The notes: generated from the sequence alone by a model not told the origin. A stretch of DNA of 64,000 bases from Sulfuritalea sp. (GCA_016712985.1 JADJQA010000002.1:1-64000), one strand, 5' to 3'; counted from the stretch's first letter, positions 18,696 to 27,570 are shown. Translations and numbers: made by a program.

Positions 18696-19106
18696 TTATC
18701 CCTTGGCCGGAGAGCAGAACTCGGTCAGCACGCCCAGAGTCGTCTTGGGGTGCAGGAACCCAATATCCATGTTGCCAGCGCCGCCACGGGGAGTTTCGTC
18801 AATCAGCTTGATGCCTTTGTCCTTGGCGGCAGTCAGCTCGTTTCCGACGTTGTCGGACAAAAAGGCCAAATGGTGGATGCCGCCGGAAGGATTCTTCTCC
18901 AGATACTTGGCGATGGGGCTGTCGGGGGAAGTCGGCTCCAGCAATTCCAGCCAGACGCCGCCGATGTCAAAGAATGCGGTCTTCACCTTTTGGGAGGCAA
19001 CTTCTTCAACGCGGTCGAGCTTAAGGCCGAGCACGTTCTGGTAGTAGGGAAGGGCTGCTTCGATGGAAGTCACGGCAATGCCGAGATGGTCGATTTTCTT
19101 GAGCAT
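18696..19106 (-). CDS. mce: methylmalonyl-CoA epimerase
   Basis: This enzyme interconverts the (S) and (R) forms of methylmalonyl-CoA in propionate metabolism. The 136-residue VOC-fold protein opens MLKKIDHLGIAVTSIEAALP and has DIGGVWLELLEPTSPDSPIA, SGGIHHLAFLSDNV and the closing GVLTEFC. The metal ligands expected in this family (H7 in DHLG, H in GIHH, E in TEFC) are all there. It stands alone between gene-poor flanks. Confidence 0.9.
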   Translation of the reverse strand: MLKKIDHLGIAVTSIEAALPYYQNVLGLKLDRVEEVASQKVKTAFFDIGGVWLELLEPTSPDSPIAKYLEKNPSGGIHHLAFLSDNVGNELTAAKDKGIKLIDETPRGGAGNMDIGFLHPKTTLGVLTEFCSPAKG

Positions 19107-19529
19107 GATGGATCCTTGGTCGAGGTTGAAAGTGGACTTCTGGCTTGGTTATGCCGATATCGTGGAAAGCGTAGCGAACTCGAAAGCACGGGATGGACAG
19201 GGAATTCAACGGCAAGTTCAACGGCGCCGCCGGGAGTATCCTAGTCCTCGCCGTGGAAGTCTAGCCCGAATTTTCCCTCGACGGAACCGTGCGTGGATCT
19301 CGCCCGGACAATCGCATGAATGGTGCCTCCCTCCCTTTCAAGGGGCTACCGTATGCGCACAAGCTCCCTCTCGCCTTGCGGGAGAGGGTTGGAGGGGTAA
19401 GCCGTTGATTCTTCGTCATGCGCCCTCTCCCCCGGCCCCTCTCCGGCAAGGGTAGAGGGGTGCGATGGCAGGCACTTGCGAGGTTGTGTGCATACCTTAG
19501 TCCCCATGAAGGTGGAGGAACTGGGTAAG
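19107..19529. other. gene-free region carrying two dispersed palindromes
   Basis: No gene is seen. From 19357 to 19460 there are two copies of the GGGAGAGGG-type repeat (CTCGCCTTGCGGGAGAGGG and CCCCTCTCCGGCAAGGG). Both could fold in RNA between the two convergently unrelated genes. Confidence 0.5.
19357..19460. repeat. dispersed GGGAGAGGG palindromes, copies 2 and 3
   Basis: CCCTCTCGCCTTGCGGGAGAGGG and a following CCCTCTCC-CCGGCAAGGGTAGAGGGG pair form hairpins. The arms match the copies inside glyS and miaB and those flanking queC. Confidence 0.6.
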
Positions 19530-19940
19530 TCAGCGCTCATGTCCGATTCCGCCCTGGCGCTTTCTCTCGATCAGCTCGATCTTGTAGCCGTCCGGGTCCT
19601 CGACGAAGGCGAGCACGGTGCTGCCGCCCTTCATCGGGCCGGCTTCGCGGGTAACCTTGCCGCCGCGCTGGCGGATCGCGTCGCAGGCCGCCTTGGCGTC
19701 CTCGACGGCCAGTGCGATGTGGCCGTATCCGGTGCCGATCTCGTAGCGATCGACGCCCCAGTTGTGGGTCAACTCGATCACCGCGCCGTCCTTCTCGTCC
19801 TGATAGCCGACGAAGGCGAGAGTGAACTTTCCTTCCGGATAGTCGTTGCGCCGCAGCAGGCGCATACCCAGGACATCGGTATAAAAGGCCAGCGACTTGT
19901 CGAGGTCGCCGACGCGCAGCATGGTGTGCAGGATTCGCAT
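19530..19940 (-). CDS. gloA: lactoylglutathione lyase (glyoxalase I)
   Basis: Glyoxalase I turns the methylglyoxal-glutathione hemithioacetal into S-lactoylglutathione. The 136-residue protein starts MRILHTMLRVGDLDKSLAFY and has RRNDYPEGKFTLAFVGYQDE, GAVIELTHNWG, GYGHIALAV and DPDGYKIELIER. The four metal ligands (H5, E in VIELTHN, H in GYGHIA, E in KIELIER) are conserved. It is the last gene of the glyQ-to-gloA run on the minus strand. Confidence 0.92.
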   Translation of the reverse strand: MRILHTMLRVGDLDKSLAFYTDVLGMRLLRRNDYPEGKFTLAFVGYQDEKDGAVIELTHNWGVDRYEIGTGYGHIALAVEDAKAACDAIRQRGGKVTREAGPMKGGSTVLAFVEDPDGYKIELIERKRQGGIGHER

Positions 19941-19950
19941 GGTCTTTCCT

Positions 19951-20694
19951 TCAAAGTATCGGCAGGGAGGTGGCGCGCTGCTTCAGCTCGGCGCGGGCGG
20001 CTTTCCAGTCCGGGTAGACCGAGCCGACCACGGCCCAGAATCGCGGACTGTGATTCATTTCAAGCAGGTGGGCGACTTCGTGGGCCACCACGTAGTCGCC
20101 CAGATGCGTCGGCAGGTGGATCAGGCGCCAGTTCACGCGGATGCCGCCCTGCCTGCTGCAACTGCCCCAGCGCGTCTGCGCCGAGGACAGGCCGAGTCGT
20201 GGCGCCGCCAGGTCGAGCCGGCCGGTGTAGTGGGCGAGGCGCCCGGCGAAATGGGCGAGCGCCCGCTGTTGCAGGGCGCGCGTCGCCAGGCGGGCCAGGT
20301 CGGCTTCGGGCCGTGCTTCGAGGACCAGGATGTCGGCGATCCAGCGCACCCGGTTGGCGCCGGGCAGCACGCGTACTTCGGCATCGGCTCCGAGCAGGGG
20401 CAGACGCGCGCCATCCTTGATGGTCAGGTGGCGCGGCTGGCTGGCATGGGCGAGTTCGCCGAGTTTTTTCAGCACCCAGTCGCCGTGGCCCTTGACGAAG
20501 GCTTCGATTCCAGCAGGCGAGGTGCCACGCGGCGCGCCGATGCGCAGCCCGCGCTCGTCGATGGTCAGCGAAAGCCGTTTGGCGCCGCGCTTCAGCCGGT
20601 ATTCGACGATGCGCCCGCCGATCAGCAGGTGGCGCGTCCTTGCCTCGGGCGGCGGCGCGGGCAGGCGGAACAATTTGAGCTGTTCGAGAAACAT
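19951..20694 (-). CDS. YgjP/DUF45-type M48-like metal-dependent hydrolase
   Basis: Members of this SprT-like family carry a zinc-protease HExxH site. The 247-residue product has the N-terminal beta region RLSLTIDERGLRIGAPRGTS, then TRWGSCSRQGGIRVNWRLIH and the active site VVAHEVAHLLEMNHSPRFW, ending in YPDWKAARAELK. The family's biological role is not well established. Its start overlaps the stop of a broken paralogue immediately upstream. Confidence 0.85.
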   Translation of the reverse strand: MFLEQLKLFRLPAPPPEARTRHLLIGGRIVEYRLKRGAKRLSLTIDERGLRIGAPRGTSPAGIEAFVKGHGDWVLKKLGELAHASQPRHLTIKDGARLPLLGADAEVRVLPGANRVRWIADILVLEARPEADLARLATRALQQRALAHFAGRLAHYTGRLDLAAPRLGLSSAQTRWGSCSRQGGIRVNWRLIHLPTHLGDYVVAHEVAHLLEMNHSPRFWAVVGSVYPDWKAARAELKQRATSLPIL

Positions 20695-21191
20695 CAGCTC
20701 GTCGGTGCAGGCGTATCGAAAAGGTCGAAACCGCGTTCTTCCGGTGGCAAGGCGGCGATCGCGCGGGCGATCACCTGCTCGATGACTGCGATCGGTTGTT
20801 CAATCAGGCGCCAGTTGCAACGCAGGGTCTCGTGGTCCTCGGCCTCGACCCAGTGGCCGCGCGCGGCGAAGGAGAGCACCAGGCGCGGTGCGCGGCGGCC
20901 CGCCACGGCAGCCTTCTGCTCGATGACCTGCTGCAGGTGGCGCCTGGCTTCCGCGCGCAGTCAGGCTTCGGCACGGTCCTGGATCTGGCGCGGGGTGGCC
21001 TGCGGCGGCAGCGGCAAGTCCAGCGTGTCGCCTTCGCGTAGCGCCTCCTTGTGCTGTGTGCCGAGCACCAGGCGCAGGCTGCCGCCGAGAAATGCCAGCG
21101 ATGTGCCCTCGTGCCAGCGACTGTCGGGATCAGGCGCGCTGCCATCGAGCTTGAGATCGAGTTGCGGGTGGCGGTTGGTCGAATGCGTCAT
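20694..21191 (-). pseudogene. DUF45 paralogue without HExxH, interrupted by TGA
   Basis: The frame starts MTHSTNRHPQLDLKLDGSA and reads to QIQDRAEA, where a TGA stands at 20961-20963 in place of an expected Trp before LRAEARRHLQQVIEQKA. The frame then continues to 20694. LRCNWRLIEQPIAVIEQVI aligns with the VNWRLIHLPTHLGDYVV of the next gene, but the HEVAH site is replaced by ARAIA. So this is a degenerate, catalytically dead DUF45 domain even before the stop. It overlaps plsC by 4 bases upstream. One base change (TGG to TGA) would be enough to explain the stop. Confidence 0.65.
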
Positions 21192-21916
21192 TGGGCACCT
21201 GCGTACAGATGCGGGCTGATGCGGCTCATTTCGGCTTCAATCCAGGCCTCGGCACGCTGGGTGATGTCATTCGCCGTCAGGCCGGCCGGATCGATCGCCG
21301 GACCGATGCTGACGGTAACGGTGCCGCACTTCTTGAACAGCGCGTTGCGGCCCCAAAACTCGCCGGAATTGAGCGCCACGGGAAGCACCGGCGCGCCGGT
21401 TTCGACCGCAAGATGCGCGCCGCCGTTCTTGTAGCGGTTCTTCGATCCGGGCTGCGAGCGGGTTCCTTCGGGGAAGATGATCACCGTGTAGCCCTTGTCG
21501 AGGCGATCGCGGCCCTGCTCGACCAGGCGCCTGAGGCTGGACCGGCTGGCGCTGCGATCCGTCTCGATCATCGGAATCGAGGCCAATGCCCAGCCGAAGA
21601 ACGGCAGGTACTTGATCTCCTTGCGCCAGACGAACACGGTGTCCTTGAACACCTCTTGCAGCATGAACGTCTCCCAGGCCGACTGATGCTTGGCCAGCAC
21701 CACCGCGGCACCGGCGGGGATGTTTTCGGCGCCGCGCAGCCGATAGGGAATGCCGAGCACATGTTTGATCAGCCAGATGGTGAAGTTCACCCACGGCACC
21801 ACGGTCTGGCGGCGCATGTGGTGCGGCAGCGGGCGGCAGAGGATCACGCCCAGCGTGTAGGGCGGCGTCACCACCAGCAAGATCAGCAGGAACAGCAGGG
21901 AGCGGACTGCGGCCAC
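21188..21916 (-). CDS. plsC: 1-acyl-sn-glycerol-3-phosphate acyltransferase
   Basis: PlsC acylates lysophosphatidic acid to phosphatidic acid at the inner membrane. The 242-residue product has an N-terminal membrane segment (SLLFLLILLVVTPPYTLGVI). The acyltransferase motif I is KHQSAWETF, with H77 and E82 forming the HX4E variant of HX4D. Motif III is IIFPEGTRS with EGTR at 150-153. It sits between gmhB and the DUF45 genes in a common betaproteobacterial order. Confidence 0.9.
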   Translation of the reverse strand: MAAVRSLLFLLILLVVTPPYTLGVILCRPLPHHMRRQTVVPWVNFTIWLIKHVLGIPYRLRGAENIPAGAAVVLAKHQSAWETFMLQEVFKDTVFVWRKEIKYLPFFGWALASIPMIETDRSASRSSLRRLVEQGRDRLDKGYTVIIFPEGTRSQPGSKNRYKNGGAHLAVETGAPVLPVALNSGEFWGRNALFKKCGTVTVSIGPAIDPAGLTANDITQRAEAWIEAEMSRISPHLYAGAQ

Positions 21917-21925
21917 GAACTCGAC

Positions 21926-22459
21926 TCAGAGGGCGATATGCGCGGCGGCAGCAGCGAGATCGGGAAACACCAGGGTATCGGGGGGCAGCGCAGGGTCGTC
22001 CGCGATCTTGCGGCCCTTGCCGGTCAGCACCAGCACCGGCTGCGCACCGGCTGCCTGGGCGGCCTGAAGGTCGCGCAGGGAATCACCGATCGCCGGCACC
22101 CCCGCGAGATCGGCGTTGAAGCGGGCGGCTATATCACGAAACATGCCCGGCTTGGGCTTGCGGCATTCGCAGTTGTCGTCGTTGGTGTGCGGGCAGAAGA
22201 AGATCGCGTCGATGTGCCCGCCGACTTGCGCCAGAGCCTTGAACATCTTGTCATGGATGGCGATCATCGTATCGGTCTCGAACAGCCCGCGGCCGATGCC
22301 GGACTGGTTGGTGGCCACCACCACGCGATAGCCGGCCTGATTCAGGCGGGCTATCGCGGTAAGGCTGCCGGGAATCGGCTTCCACTCCTCAGGCGACTTG
22401 ATGTATTGGTCGGAGTCGTGGTTGATTACACCGTCGCGGTCGAGGATGACAAGTTTCAT
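21926..22459 (-). CDS. gmhB: D-glycero-beta-D-manno-heptose 1,7-bisphosphate 7-phosphatase
   Basis: GmhB dephosphorylates heptose bisphosphate on the way to ADP-heptose for lipopolysaccharide core. The HAD-family motifs are seen: the nucleophile site VILDRDGVINHDS with D7 and D9, the threonine motif VVATNQSGIGRG, and the late GDSLRDLQAA. The zinc loop CPHTNDDNCECRKPKP is typical of GmhB. The ATG at 22459 gives the family-standard start MKLVILDRDG; an in-frame ATG three codons earlier is possible. Confidence 0.92.
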   Translation of the reverse strand: MKLVILDRDGVINHDSDQYIKSPEEWKPIPGSLTAIARLNQAGYRVVVATNQSGIGRGLFETDTMIAIHDKMFKALAQVGGHIDAIFFCPHTNDDNCECRKPKPGMFRDIAARFNADLAGVPAIGDSLRDLQAAQAAGAQPVLVLTGKGRKIADDPALPPDTLVFPDLAAAAAHIAL

Positions 22460-22541
22460 GAATGGCATTTCACCACGGAGAACGCTTGGGACACCGGGAA
22501 AACAGCGCGTGAATTACCCCATGCTCGCATGCTTCCAGCCT

Positions 22542-24722
22542 TCACGCGGAAAGCTTCGAAATATCGGCGACGCGGTTCATCAGTCCGGCGAGGCGCGACA
22601 GCAGGGCAAGACGGTTGGCGCGGATCGGTGCTTCCTCGGCCATCACCATGACGCCGTCGAAGAAGGCATCGACCGCAGCGCGCAAGCCGGCCAGCGCCTT
22701 CAATGCGGCAGTGTAGTCGCCGGCGGCGAGTTGCGCTTCGATGCCGGGCGCCACGGCCGTGAGCCGGGCGAACAGCGCCTTCTCGGCGGCTTCATGCAGC
22801 AGCGCGGCATCGACGCCGGTGCCGGCTTCGGCGCCGGACTTTCGGAGGATATTGACGATGCGCTTGTTGGCGGCGGCCAGTGCTTCGGCTTCGGGCAGCG
22901 CGGCGAAGGCCTTGACGGCGGCCAGCCGCGCCGGAACCTGGTCGATCCGCGCCGGGTCCAGCGCCAGCACCGCATCGACCGCCCGGTGATCGTGCCCGGC
23001 GTCGCGCAGCATGTGGCGCAGGCGCTCCTTGAAGAAGTTATGCAAAGCGCTATCCCCTGGCGGGACGGCCGCCCTCTCCTTCGATCCCTCTCCCGCCTGG
23101 GAGAGGGAAGTTGATGGCGCCTCTTTCGCTGCCGGGGGAGATGCATGGGCGCTGCGCCACTCGCCGCTGAACAGCTCAGGCGCAAAGCCCGCGGCGGCGT
23201 CGTCGATCAGTTCCGGCAGCGCCAGCGGCAGCGGCGTTTCCATCAGGATGCGCAGCACGCCGAGCGCGGCGCGGCGCAGGCCGAAGGGGTCCTTGTCACC
23301 GGTGGGAACCTGGCCGATGCCGAAAAAGCCGATCAGCGCATCGAGCTTGTCGGCCAGCGCCACGGCGCAGGCGACCGGGCCTTGCGGCAGCGCGTCGCCG
23401 TTGAAGCGCGGCTGGTAGTGGCTCTGTATCGCATCCGCCACCGCCGCAGGCTCGCCGTCGGCCAGCGCGTAATAGCGGCCCATGATGCCTTGCAGCTCGG
23501 GAAATTCGCCGACCATGTCGGTGACCAGGTCGGCCTTCGCCAGCAGCGCCGCGCGTTCCGCCTGCATCACGTCGGCGCCGATGCGCTGCGCCAACGTGGC
23601 GGCAAGCTTGACCAGGCGATCGACGCGTTCGCCCTGCGTGCCCAGCTTGTTGTGATAGACCACCCGCGACAGCTTGCCGATGCGCGCCGACAGCGGCGTC
23701 TTCTTGTCGGTTTCGAAGAAGAACTTGGCATCCGCCAGGCGCGGCCGCACCACGCGGGCGTTGCCGGTGATGATGTTGGCGGGATCCGCCACCTTCATGT
23801 TGGAAACCACGAGGAAGCGATGGGTCAGCTTGCTCTTGTCGTCGGCGCCGTCCATCAGCGGGAAATACTTCTGGTTCGCCTTCATGGTCAGGATCAGGCA
23901 TTCGGCGGGCACGGCAAGAAACTCCGGATCGAAGCGGGCCTCATACACGGCGGGGAACTCGACAAGGGCCGTCACTTCATCGAGCAGCGCCTCGTCGCGT
24001 AGCCAGGTCAGCGACCCGGCGGCGTGATCCAGTTGCTCGACGATCATGGCGCGGCGCTTGTCGAAGCAGGCGATGACGTGGCCCTGCTTCTCCAGAACCG
24101 CTTCGTAGGCCTCGGCGCGTGCGATGGTGAGCATGCCGGTACTCATGAAGCGGTGGCCGCGCGTGGTGTTGTCGCTGACCAGACCCAGCATCTGTCCGGG
24201 AATGGTGCGGCCGTCATGCATCAGGATCAGGCCATGCACCGGACGCACGAACTGCGCCTCGCCGGCGCCCCAGCGCATCAGCTTGGCTACCGGCAGCTTC
24301 TTCAGCGCTGCCTCCACCATGTCAGAAAGATATTCATCGATGCGGCCGCCGGTCTTCTTGAGGCGGGCGACGAAGTACTCGGCCTTGCCGTCACTGATGC
24401 GTTCCAGTTGCGCGAACTCGACACCCGCCGAGCGCATGAAGCCTCCCAGTGCCTTGGTCGGCGTCCCGTCAGCGCCGACTCCTGAAGACACCGCCGGGCC
24501 CTTCTTTTCGATCACGCGATCCGGCTGGTTCTCCAGGCAATCGTCGAATTGCAGCGCCAGCCGGCGCGGCGTGGCGAACCAGCGCCCCGAATTGGCGGCC
24601 TCGATGAAGCCGGCGTCCGCCAGCGCCTTTTGCATCTGCTCGCGGAAAGCCAGCCCCAGTTTCGCCAGCGACTTCGGCGGCAGCTCTTCGGTGCGCAGTT
24701 CGATCAGCAGGGTGGCTTTCAT
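22542..24722 (-). CDS. glyS: glycyl-tRNA synthetase beta subunit, with in-frame repeat insertion
   Basis: GlyS pairs with GlyQ in the bacterial alpha2-beta2 glycyl-tRNA synthetase. The start MKATLLIELRTEELPPKSLA and segments VSNMKVADPANIITGNARVV, YHNKLGTQGERVDRL and YYALADGEP are typical. At 727 residues it is somewhat long, because about 38 extra residues (AHASPPAAKEAPSTSL to ERAAVPPGDS) lie between LFSGEW and FKERLRHMLRD. The DNA of that insert, about 23039-23160, contains the dispersed GGGAGAGGG palindrome. The insert keeps the frame and falls at a surface or linker position of the C-terminal part. It follows glyQ after 109 bases. Confidence 0.93.
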   Translation of the reverse strand: MKATLLIELRTEELPPKSLAKLGLAFREQMQKALADAGFIEAANSGRWFATPRRLALQFDDCLENQPDRVIEKKGPAVSSGVGADGTPTKALGGFMRSAGVEFAQLERISDGKAEYFVARLKKTGGRIDEYLSDMVEAALKKLPVAKLMRWGAGEAQFVRPVHGLILMHDGRTIPGQMLGLVSDNTTRGHRFMSTGMLTIARAEAYEAVLEKQGHVIACFDKRRAMIVEQLDHAAGSLTWLRDEALLDEVTALVEFPAVYEARFDPEFLAVPAECLILTMKANQKYFPLMDGADDKSKLTHRFLVVSNMKVADPANIITGNARVVRPRLADAKFFFETDKKTPLSARIGKLSRVVYHNKLGTQGERVDRLVKLAATLAQRIGADVMQAERAALLAKADLVTDMVGEFPELQGIMGRYYALADGEPAAVADAIQSHYQPRFNGDALPQGPVACAVALADKLDALIGFFGIGQVPTGDKDPFGLRRAALGVLRILMETPLPLALPELIDDAAAGFAPELFSGEWRSAHASPPAAKEAPSTSLSQAGEGSKERAAVPPGDSALHNFFKERLRHMLRDAGHDHRAVDAVLALDPARIDQVPARLAAVKAFAALPEAEALAAANKRIVNILRKSGAEAGTGVDAALLHEAAEKALFARLTAVAPGIEAQLAAGDYTAALKALAGLRAAVDAFFDGVMVMAEEAPIRANRLALLSRLAGLMNRVADISKLSA
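23066..23112. repeat. dispersed GGGAGAGGG palindrome inside glyS
   Basis: The arms CCCTCTCC and CCCTCTCCCGCCTGGGAGAGGG form a hairpin within the glyS coding region. The repeat encodes part of a low-complexity insert (roughly TSLSQAGEGSKERAA) that is absent from typical GlyS, so it was inserted in frame. Confidence 0.65.
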
Positions 24723-24774
24723 GCTGCCTCCGCCGGGCCGCCCCAAGGAGGCAGCAAGTCAGCAAGCGGGCACA

Positions 24775-24831
24775 GCCCGCGAACCATCGTCATCCCCTTC
24801 CTGGCGAAGGGGAGCGGGGGAAAGGGGGCGT
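24775..24831. repeat. dispersed palindrome between glyQ and glyS
   Basis: CCCCTTCCTGGCGAAGGGGAGCGGGGGAAAGGGGG lies just after the glyQ stop and forms a CCCCTT/AAGGGG hairpin, a divergent member of the dispersed family. It might tune expression of the two unequal reading frames. Confidence 0.5.
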
Positions 24832-25800
24832 TCATGTCACGGCCTCCCGATCCTTCTTGCCCAGCATCGGAAAGCCCAGCCGCTCACGCGAATCGTAATA
24901 GGCTTGGGCGATTTCACGCGCCAGCGCGCGCACGCGGCCGATGTAGGCAGCGCGTTCGGTGACGGAAATGGCGCCGCGCGCATCGAGCAGATTGAAGGTA
25001 TGCGAGGCCTTCATCACCATCTCGAACCCCGGCAGCGGCAGGCTCAGGCCAATCAGCCGCTTGGCCTCGGATTCGAACTTGGAGAACTGGGCAAACAGCC
25101 AGTCGACATCGGAGTGTTCGAAGTTGTAGGTCGACTGCTCGACCTCGTTCTGGTGGTACACGTCGCCATAAGTGACGCCGGGCGCCCAGACCAGGTCGAA
25201 GACATTCTCGACGTCCTGCAGGTACATCGCAAGGCGCTCGATGCCGTAGGTGATCTCGCCCAGCACCGGGCGGCAGGCTATCGACCCGACTTCCTGGAAA
25301 TAGGTGAACTGGGTGACTTCCATGCCGTCCAGCCAGACTTCCCAGCCCAGTCCCCAGGCGCCGAGGGTCGGCGATTCCCAGTCGTCCTCGACGAAGCGGA
25401 TGTCATGCTCCGAGGTGTTGATGCCGAGCGCGCGCAGGCTGTCGAGGTAGAGTTCCTGGATATCCGGCGGGCTGGGCTTGAGCACCACCTGATACTGGTA
25501 ATAGTGTTGCAGGCGATTCGGATTCTCGCCGTAGCGGCCATCCTTGGGCCGCCGCGAGGGCTGCACATAGGCCGCGCTCCACGGCTCGGGACCGATGGCA
25601 CGCAGGAAGGTGGCGGTGTGGAAGGTGCCGGCGCCGACTTCGATGTCGTAAGGCTGGAGCAGGACGCAGCCCTGTTTGTTCCAGAAATCCTGCAAGCGCA
25701 GGATGACTTCCTGAAAAGTCGGCCGTTGGCCGACTTTCAGTGAAGACTCATGCGCGCGAGCACGCGTGACGTCGGAACTAAAAGTGGGTTTTTGGTTCAT
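24832..25800 (-). CDS. glyQ: glycyl-tRNA synthetase alpha subunit
   Basis: GlyQ holds the catalytic site of the tetrameric glycyl-tRNA synthetase. FQEVILRLQDFWNKQGCVLL, then YDIEVGAGTFHTATFLRAIG and AAYVQPSRRPKDGRYGENPN, are diagnostic of class II GlyQ. The start at 25800 gives MNQKPTFSSDVTRARAHESS, about 25 residues more than usual before FQEV. The extra part contains LKVGQRPTF, echoing KPTF, and its DNA holds a near-perfect palindrome at 25711-25740 (CTGAAAAGTCGGCC/GGCCGACTTTCAG), so it may be another in-frame repeat insertion. Confidence 0.92.
   Translation of the reverse strand: MNQKPTFSSDVTRARAHESSLKVGQRPTFQEVILRLQDFWNKQGCVLLQPYDIEVGAGTFHTATFLRAIGPEPWSAAYVQPSRRPKDGRYGENPNRLQHYYQYQVVLKPSPPDIQELYLDSLRALGINTSEHDIRFVEDDWESPTLGAWGLGWEVWLDGMEVTQFTYFQEVGSIACRPVLGEITYGIERLAMYLQDVENVFDLVWAPGVTYGDVYHQNEVEQSTYNFEHSDVDWLFAQFSKFESEAKRLIGLSLPLPGFEMVMKASHTFNLLDARGAISVTERAAYIGRVRALAREIAQAYYDSRERLGFPMLGKKDREAVT
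25711..25740. repeat. palindrome in the 5' part of glyQ
   Basis: CTGAAAAGTCGGCC and GGCCGACTTTCAG are inverted around GTT or less, with one extra A in the left arm. It is coding (around KVGQRPTFQEV) and lies at the border of the extra N-terminal residues of GlyQ. Confidence 0.55.
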
Positions 25801-25870
25801 CGGGAAACCCTGTCGATTCGCGAGAGCAGCGATTTTACAGGGTTTGTCCCGGCAAGCCGGGGTGGCCACG

Positions 25871-26436
25871 CTACCAGGCAGCGGGCGGCTTCTTGATCAT
25901 GACGATGCGCCGCCCCCCGGTGGCGAGGTAACCGCCGACGCGCAAATCCTTGAGGATGCGCGAGACCATTTCGCGCGACGCGCCGACGATGTTGGCGATC
26001 GTCTGCTGGGACATCAACTCCGGCAGGATCAGGCGCCCGCTCTCCTCCTGTGCGAGTTCCTGCAGCTTACGCACCACGTGGCCATAGACGTCGAGCAGCG
26101 CGAGGTCTCGCACATGGCAGGTCAGCGCCGGGACCCGCTTGAGCAGCTTGCGCACCAGCTCGTGCTGAAACTCCGGGTGCGCCATCAGGAAGGCGCCAAA
26201 ATCGGCCATCTTGACGACGGCAATGCGGCTCGGCTCCAGCATCATCACCGAGGTGGAGCGGTTTCCCGGCTCAAGCGCCATCTCGCCGAAACACTCGCCA
26301 GGCCCCTGGGCGTTGACCACCACTTCACCGCCGTCGGCGGCGCCGCGGAAGATCTTGACCCGGCCGGAGAGGATGAAGAATACCGAATCGGTCTCGTCCC
26401 CCTTGCTGAGGATAACCGCCTTGGAAAGGCTGGGTT
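25871..26436 (-). pseudogene. Crp/Fnr-family regulator, N-terminus missing
   Basis: Crp/Fnr regulators sense a ligand in a cyclic-nucleotide-type beta barrel and bind DNA by a C-terminal helix-turn-helix. The open frame contains LSKGDETDSVFFILSGRVKI, GECFGEMALEPGNRSTSV, the dimer helix and the HTH MSQQTIANIVGASREMVSRI with LKDLRVGGYL. Upstream of about 26430 the frame has no ATG, GTG or TTG and ends at a TGA, so the first 40 or so residues are lost. The breakpoint abuts a foreign adenylate-cyclase fragment on the other strand. A GTG near 26323 could at most make an HTH-only product. Confidence 0.75.
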
Positions 26437-26439
26437 CGA

Positions 26440-26735
26440 GCCTGTTTCAAGGGATGCATTGGGGATTCCTTGCCGAAGCGCATGCCAGCATCGGCGAGGA
26501 TGATTGCGCGATCGAACTGCTGGACAAAGCCATAGCCCAGGCGACAACAAAGAAAGAGGGATGTTGCGAAGGCTTGGGAACTGCGTGCTGGCGTGAGCCT
26601 CGCGAAGCTGTGGACCGCCCAGGACCGGCACGACGATGACAGAAATCTTCTCGCGCCAATCTACAACTGGTTCACCGAAGGCTTCGATACGCCCGACCTG
26701 GTCGAAGCCAGGGCGCCGCTGGATCAACGGAGGTA
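26440..26735 (+). pseudogene. C-terminal remnant of an AAA/TPR adenylate cyclase-like protein
   Basis: Two frames together read GFLAEAHASIGEDDCAIELL, then WELRAGVSLAKLWTAQDRHD and LLAPIYNWFTEGFDTPDLVE to a stop near 26735. That is the characteristic end of large adenylate/guanylate cyclase-AAA-TPR proteins. The catalytic and ATPase domains are missing, and a frame change occurs inside the TPR. It is a small scar of a gene lost at this breakpoint. Confidence 0.7.
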
Positions 26736-26830
26736 GGTGACGGTCGACCTCGACGTTCCTCCAGTCGTGTCGCCGCCGTCCTGCCAGCGCCGACTTTCGT
26801 GGTGGGCCTGGGGCGTTCGTCGAGGACCAT

Positions 26831-27154
26831 TCAAACCACGCCCAGGAACACGGCCAGGCTGCGTCCGACTTTCAGCATGGTCTCGTCATTGGCCGCGCCA
26901 AACACCGCGCCGAGCTTGTCCCGCTTGATGGTCATGGCCTTGTCGATCATCACTTGCGAGGGCTTCCGCAAGCCGTTCTTCTCGTCTGGAACGAGCGTCA
27001 CGCGCAGCAGGGGCGCATCGACCAGCGTCCCTGACATCAGCAGGACAGTCACGGTCGCGAGTTCATCGAACTGGTCGGCCTGCACCACCAATGCCGGCCG
27101 CGGCTTGCCAAAATCGCCTTGCATGGCGATGGTCACGAAATCCCCGCGTTTCAT
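26831..27154 (-). CDS. MazF/PemK-type endoribonuclease toxin
   Basis: MazF toxins cut mRNA at short sequences. The 107-residue protein opens MKRGDFVTIAMQGDFGKPRP and has ALVVQADQFDELATVTVLLM, LRKPSQVMIDKAMTIKRDKL and the end GRSLAVFLGVV, with the catalytic-type R-P and the K-x-S-Q-V segment of the family. The antitoxin gene overlaps by 4 bases upstream. It appears intact in an otherwise decayed stretch, as expected if the pair resists loss. Confidence 0.85.
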   Translation of the reverse strand: MKRGDFVTIAMQGDFGKPRPALVVQADQFDELATVTVLLMSGTLVDAPLLRVTLVPDEKNGLRKPSQVMIDKAMTIKRDKLGAVFGAANDETMLKVGRSLAVFLGVV

Positions 27155-27372
27155 GTGCTCCAGCCGTCCACGTCGGACAAGGCCGCATCAATGAAGCCCG
27201 GCAATTCCGCATCCGCCCTATCCGCCGCCGAGGCCAGCCGGGCTTGACGTCGGCACTCGTCAGCGAAGTCCGGCCGTCGGGTGTCGGGCACCCAGATTTG
27301 CACAGGCCGCATCCCTGACGCGCGCAGTCCGGCGCGATGCTTTTGTACTCGTGAAGCGGCATTCGCAGTCAT
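27151..27372 (-). CDS. MazE-type antitoxin (DUF3018-like)
   Basis: This 73-residue protein, MTANAASRVQKHRAGLRASG, then MRPVQIWVPDTRRPDFADEC, matches antitoxin MazE-family proteins of the DUF3018 kind. In these a short basic N-terminus for DNA binding precedes a beta strand and a toxin-binding acidic tail (here DAELPGFIDAALSDVDGW). The ATG at 27372 follows GGGAAAA. It is coupled to the toxin gene by a 4-base overlap. Confidence 0.8.
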   Translation of the reverse strand: MTANAASRVQKHRAGLRASGMRPVQIWVPDTRRPDFADECRRQARLASAADRADAELPGFIDAALSDVDGWST

Positions 27373-27570
27373 GATTTTCCCTTGGAAAAAGTTACATGTA
27401 ACAGTATGAGCCGCCGTTTCATGTAACGCAAGCGACAAGTGACCGCAACATGTGAATGTTTCACACATTGCCGCGTCACTATCGCGCAGATTTCTGCACC
27501 CGGGACGCGGAGATTGGCTCTCAAGCGGACGACACGATGCAGCACCGAACCCAACCCGAGGAGACCCATC

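Noticed and set aside
20961..20963. TGA in the DUF45 paralogue as selenocysteine
   Set aside because: No SECIS-like hairpin follows it, and the expected residue is Trp; a nonsense change or error is simpler.
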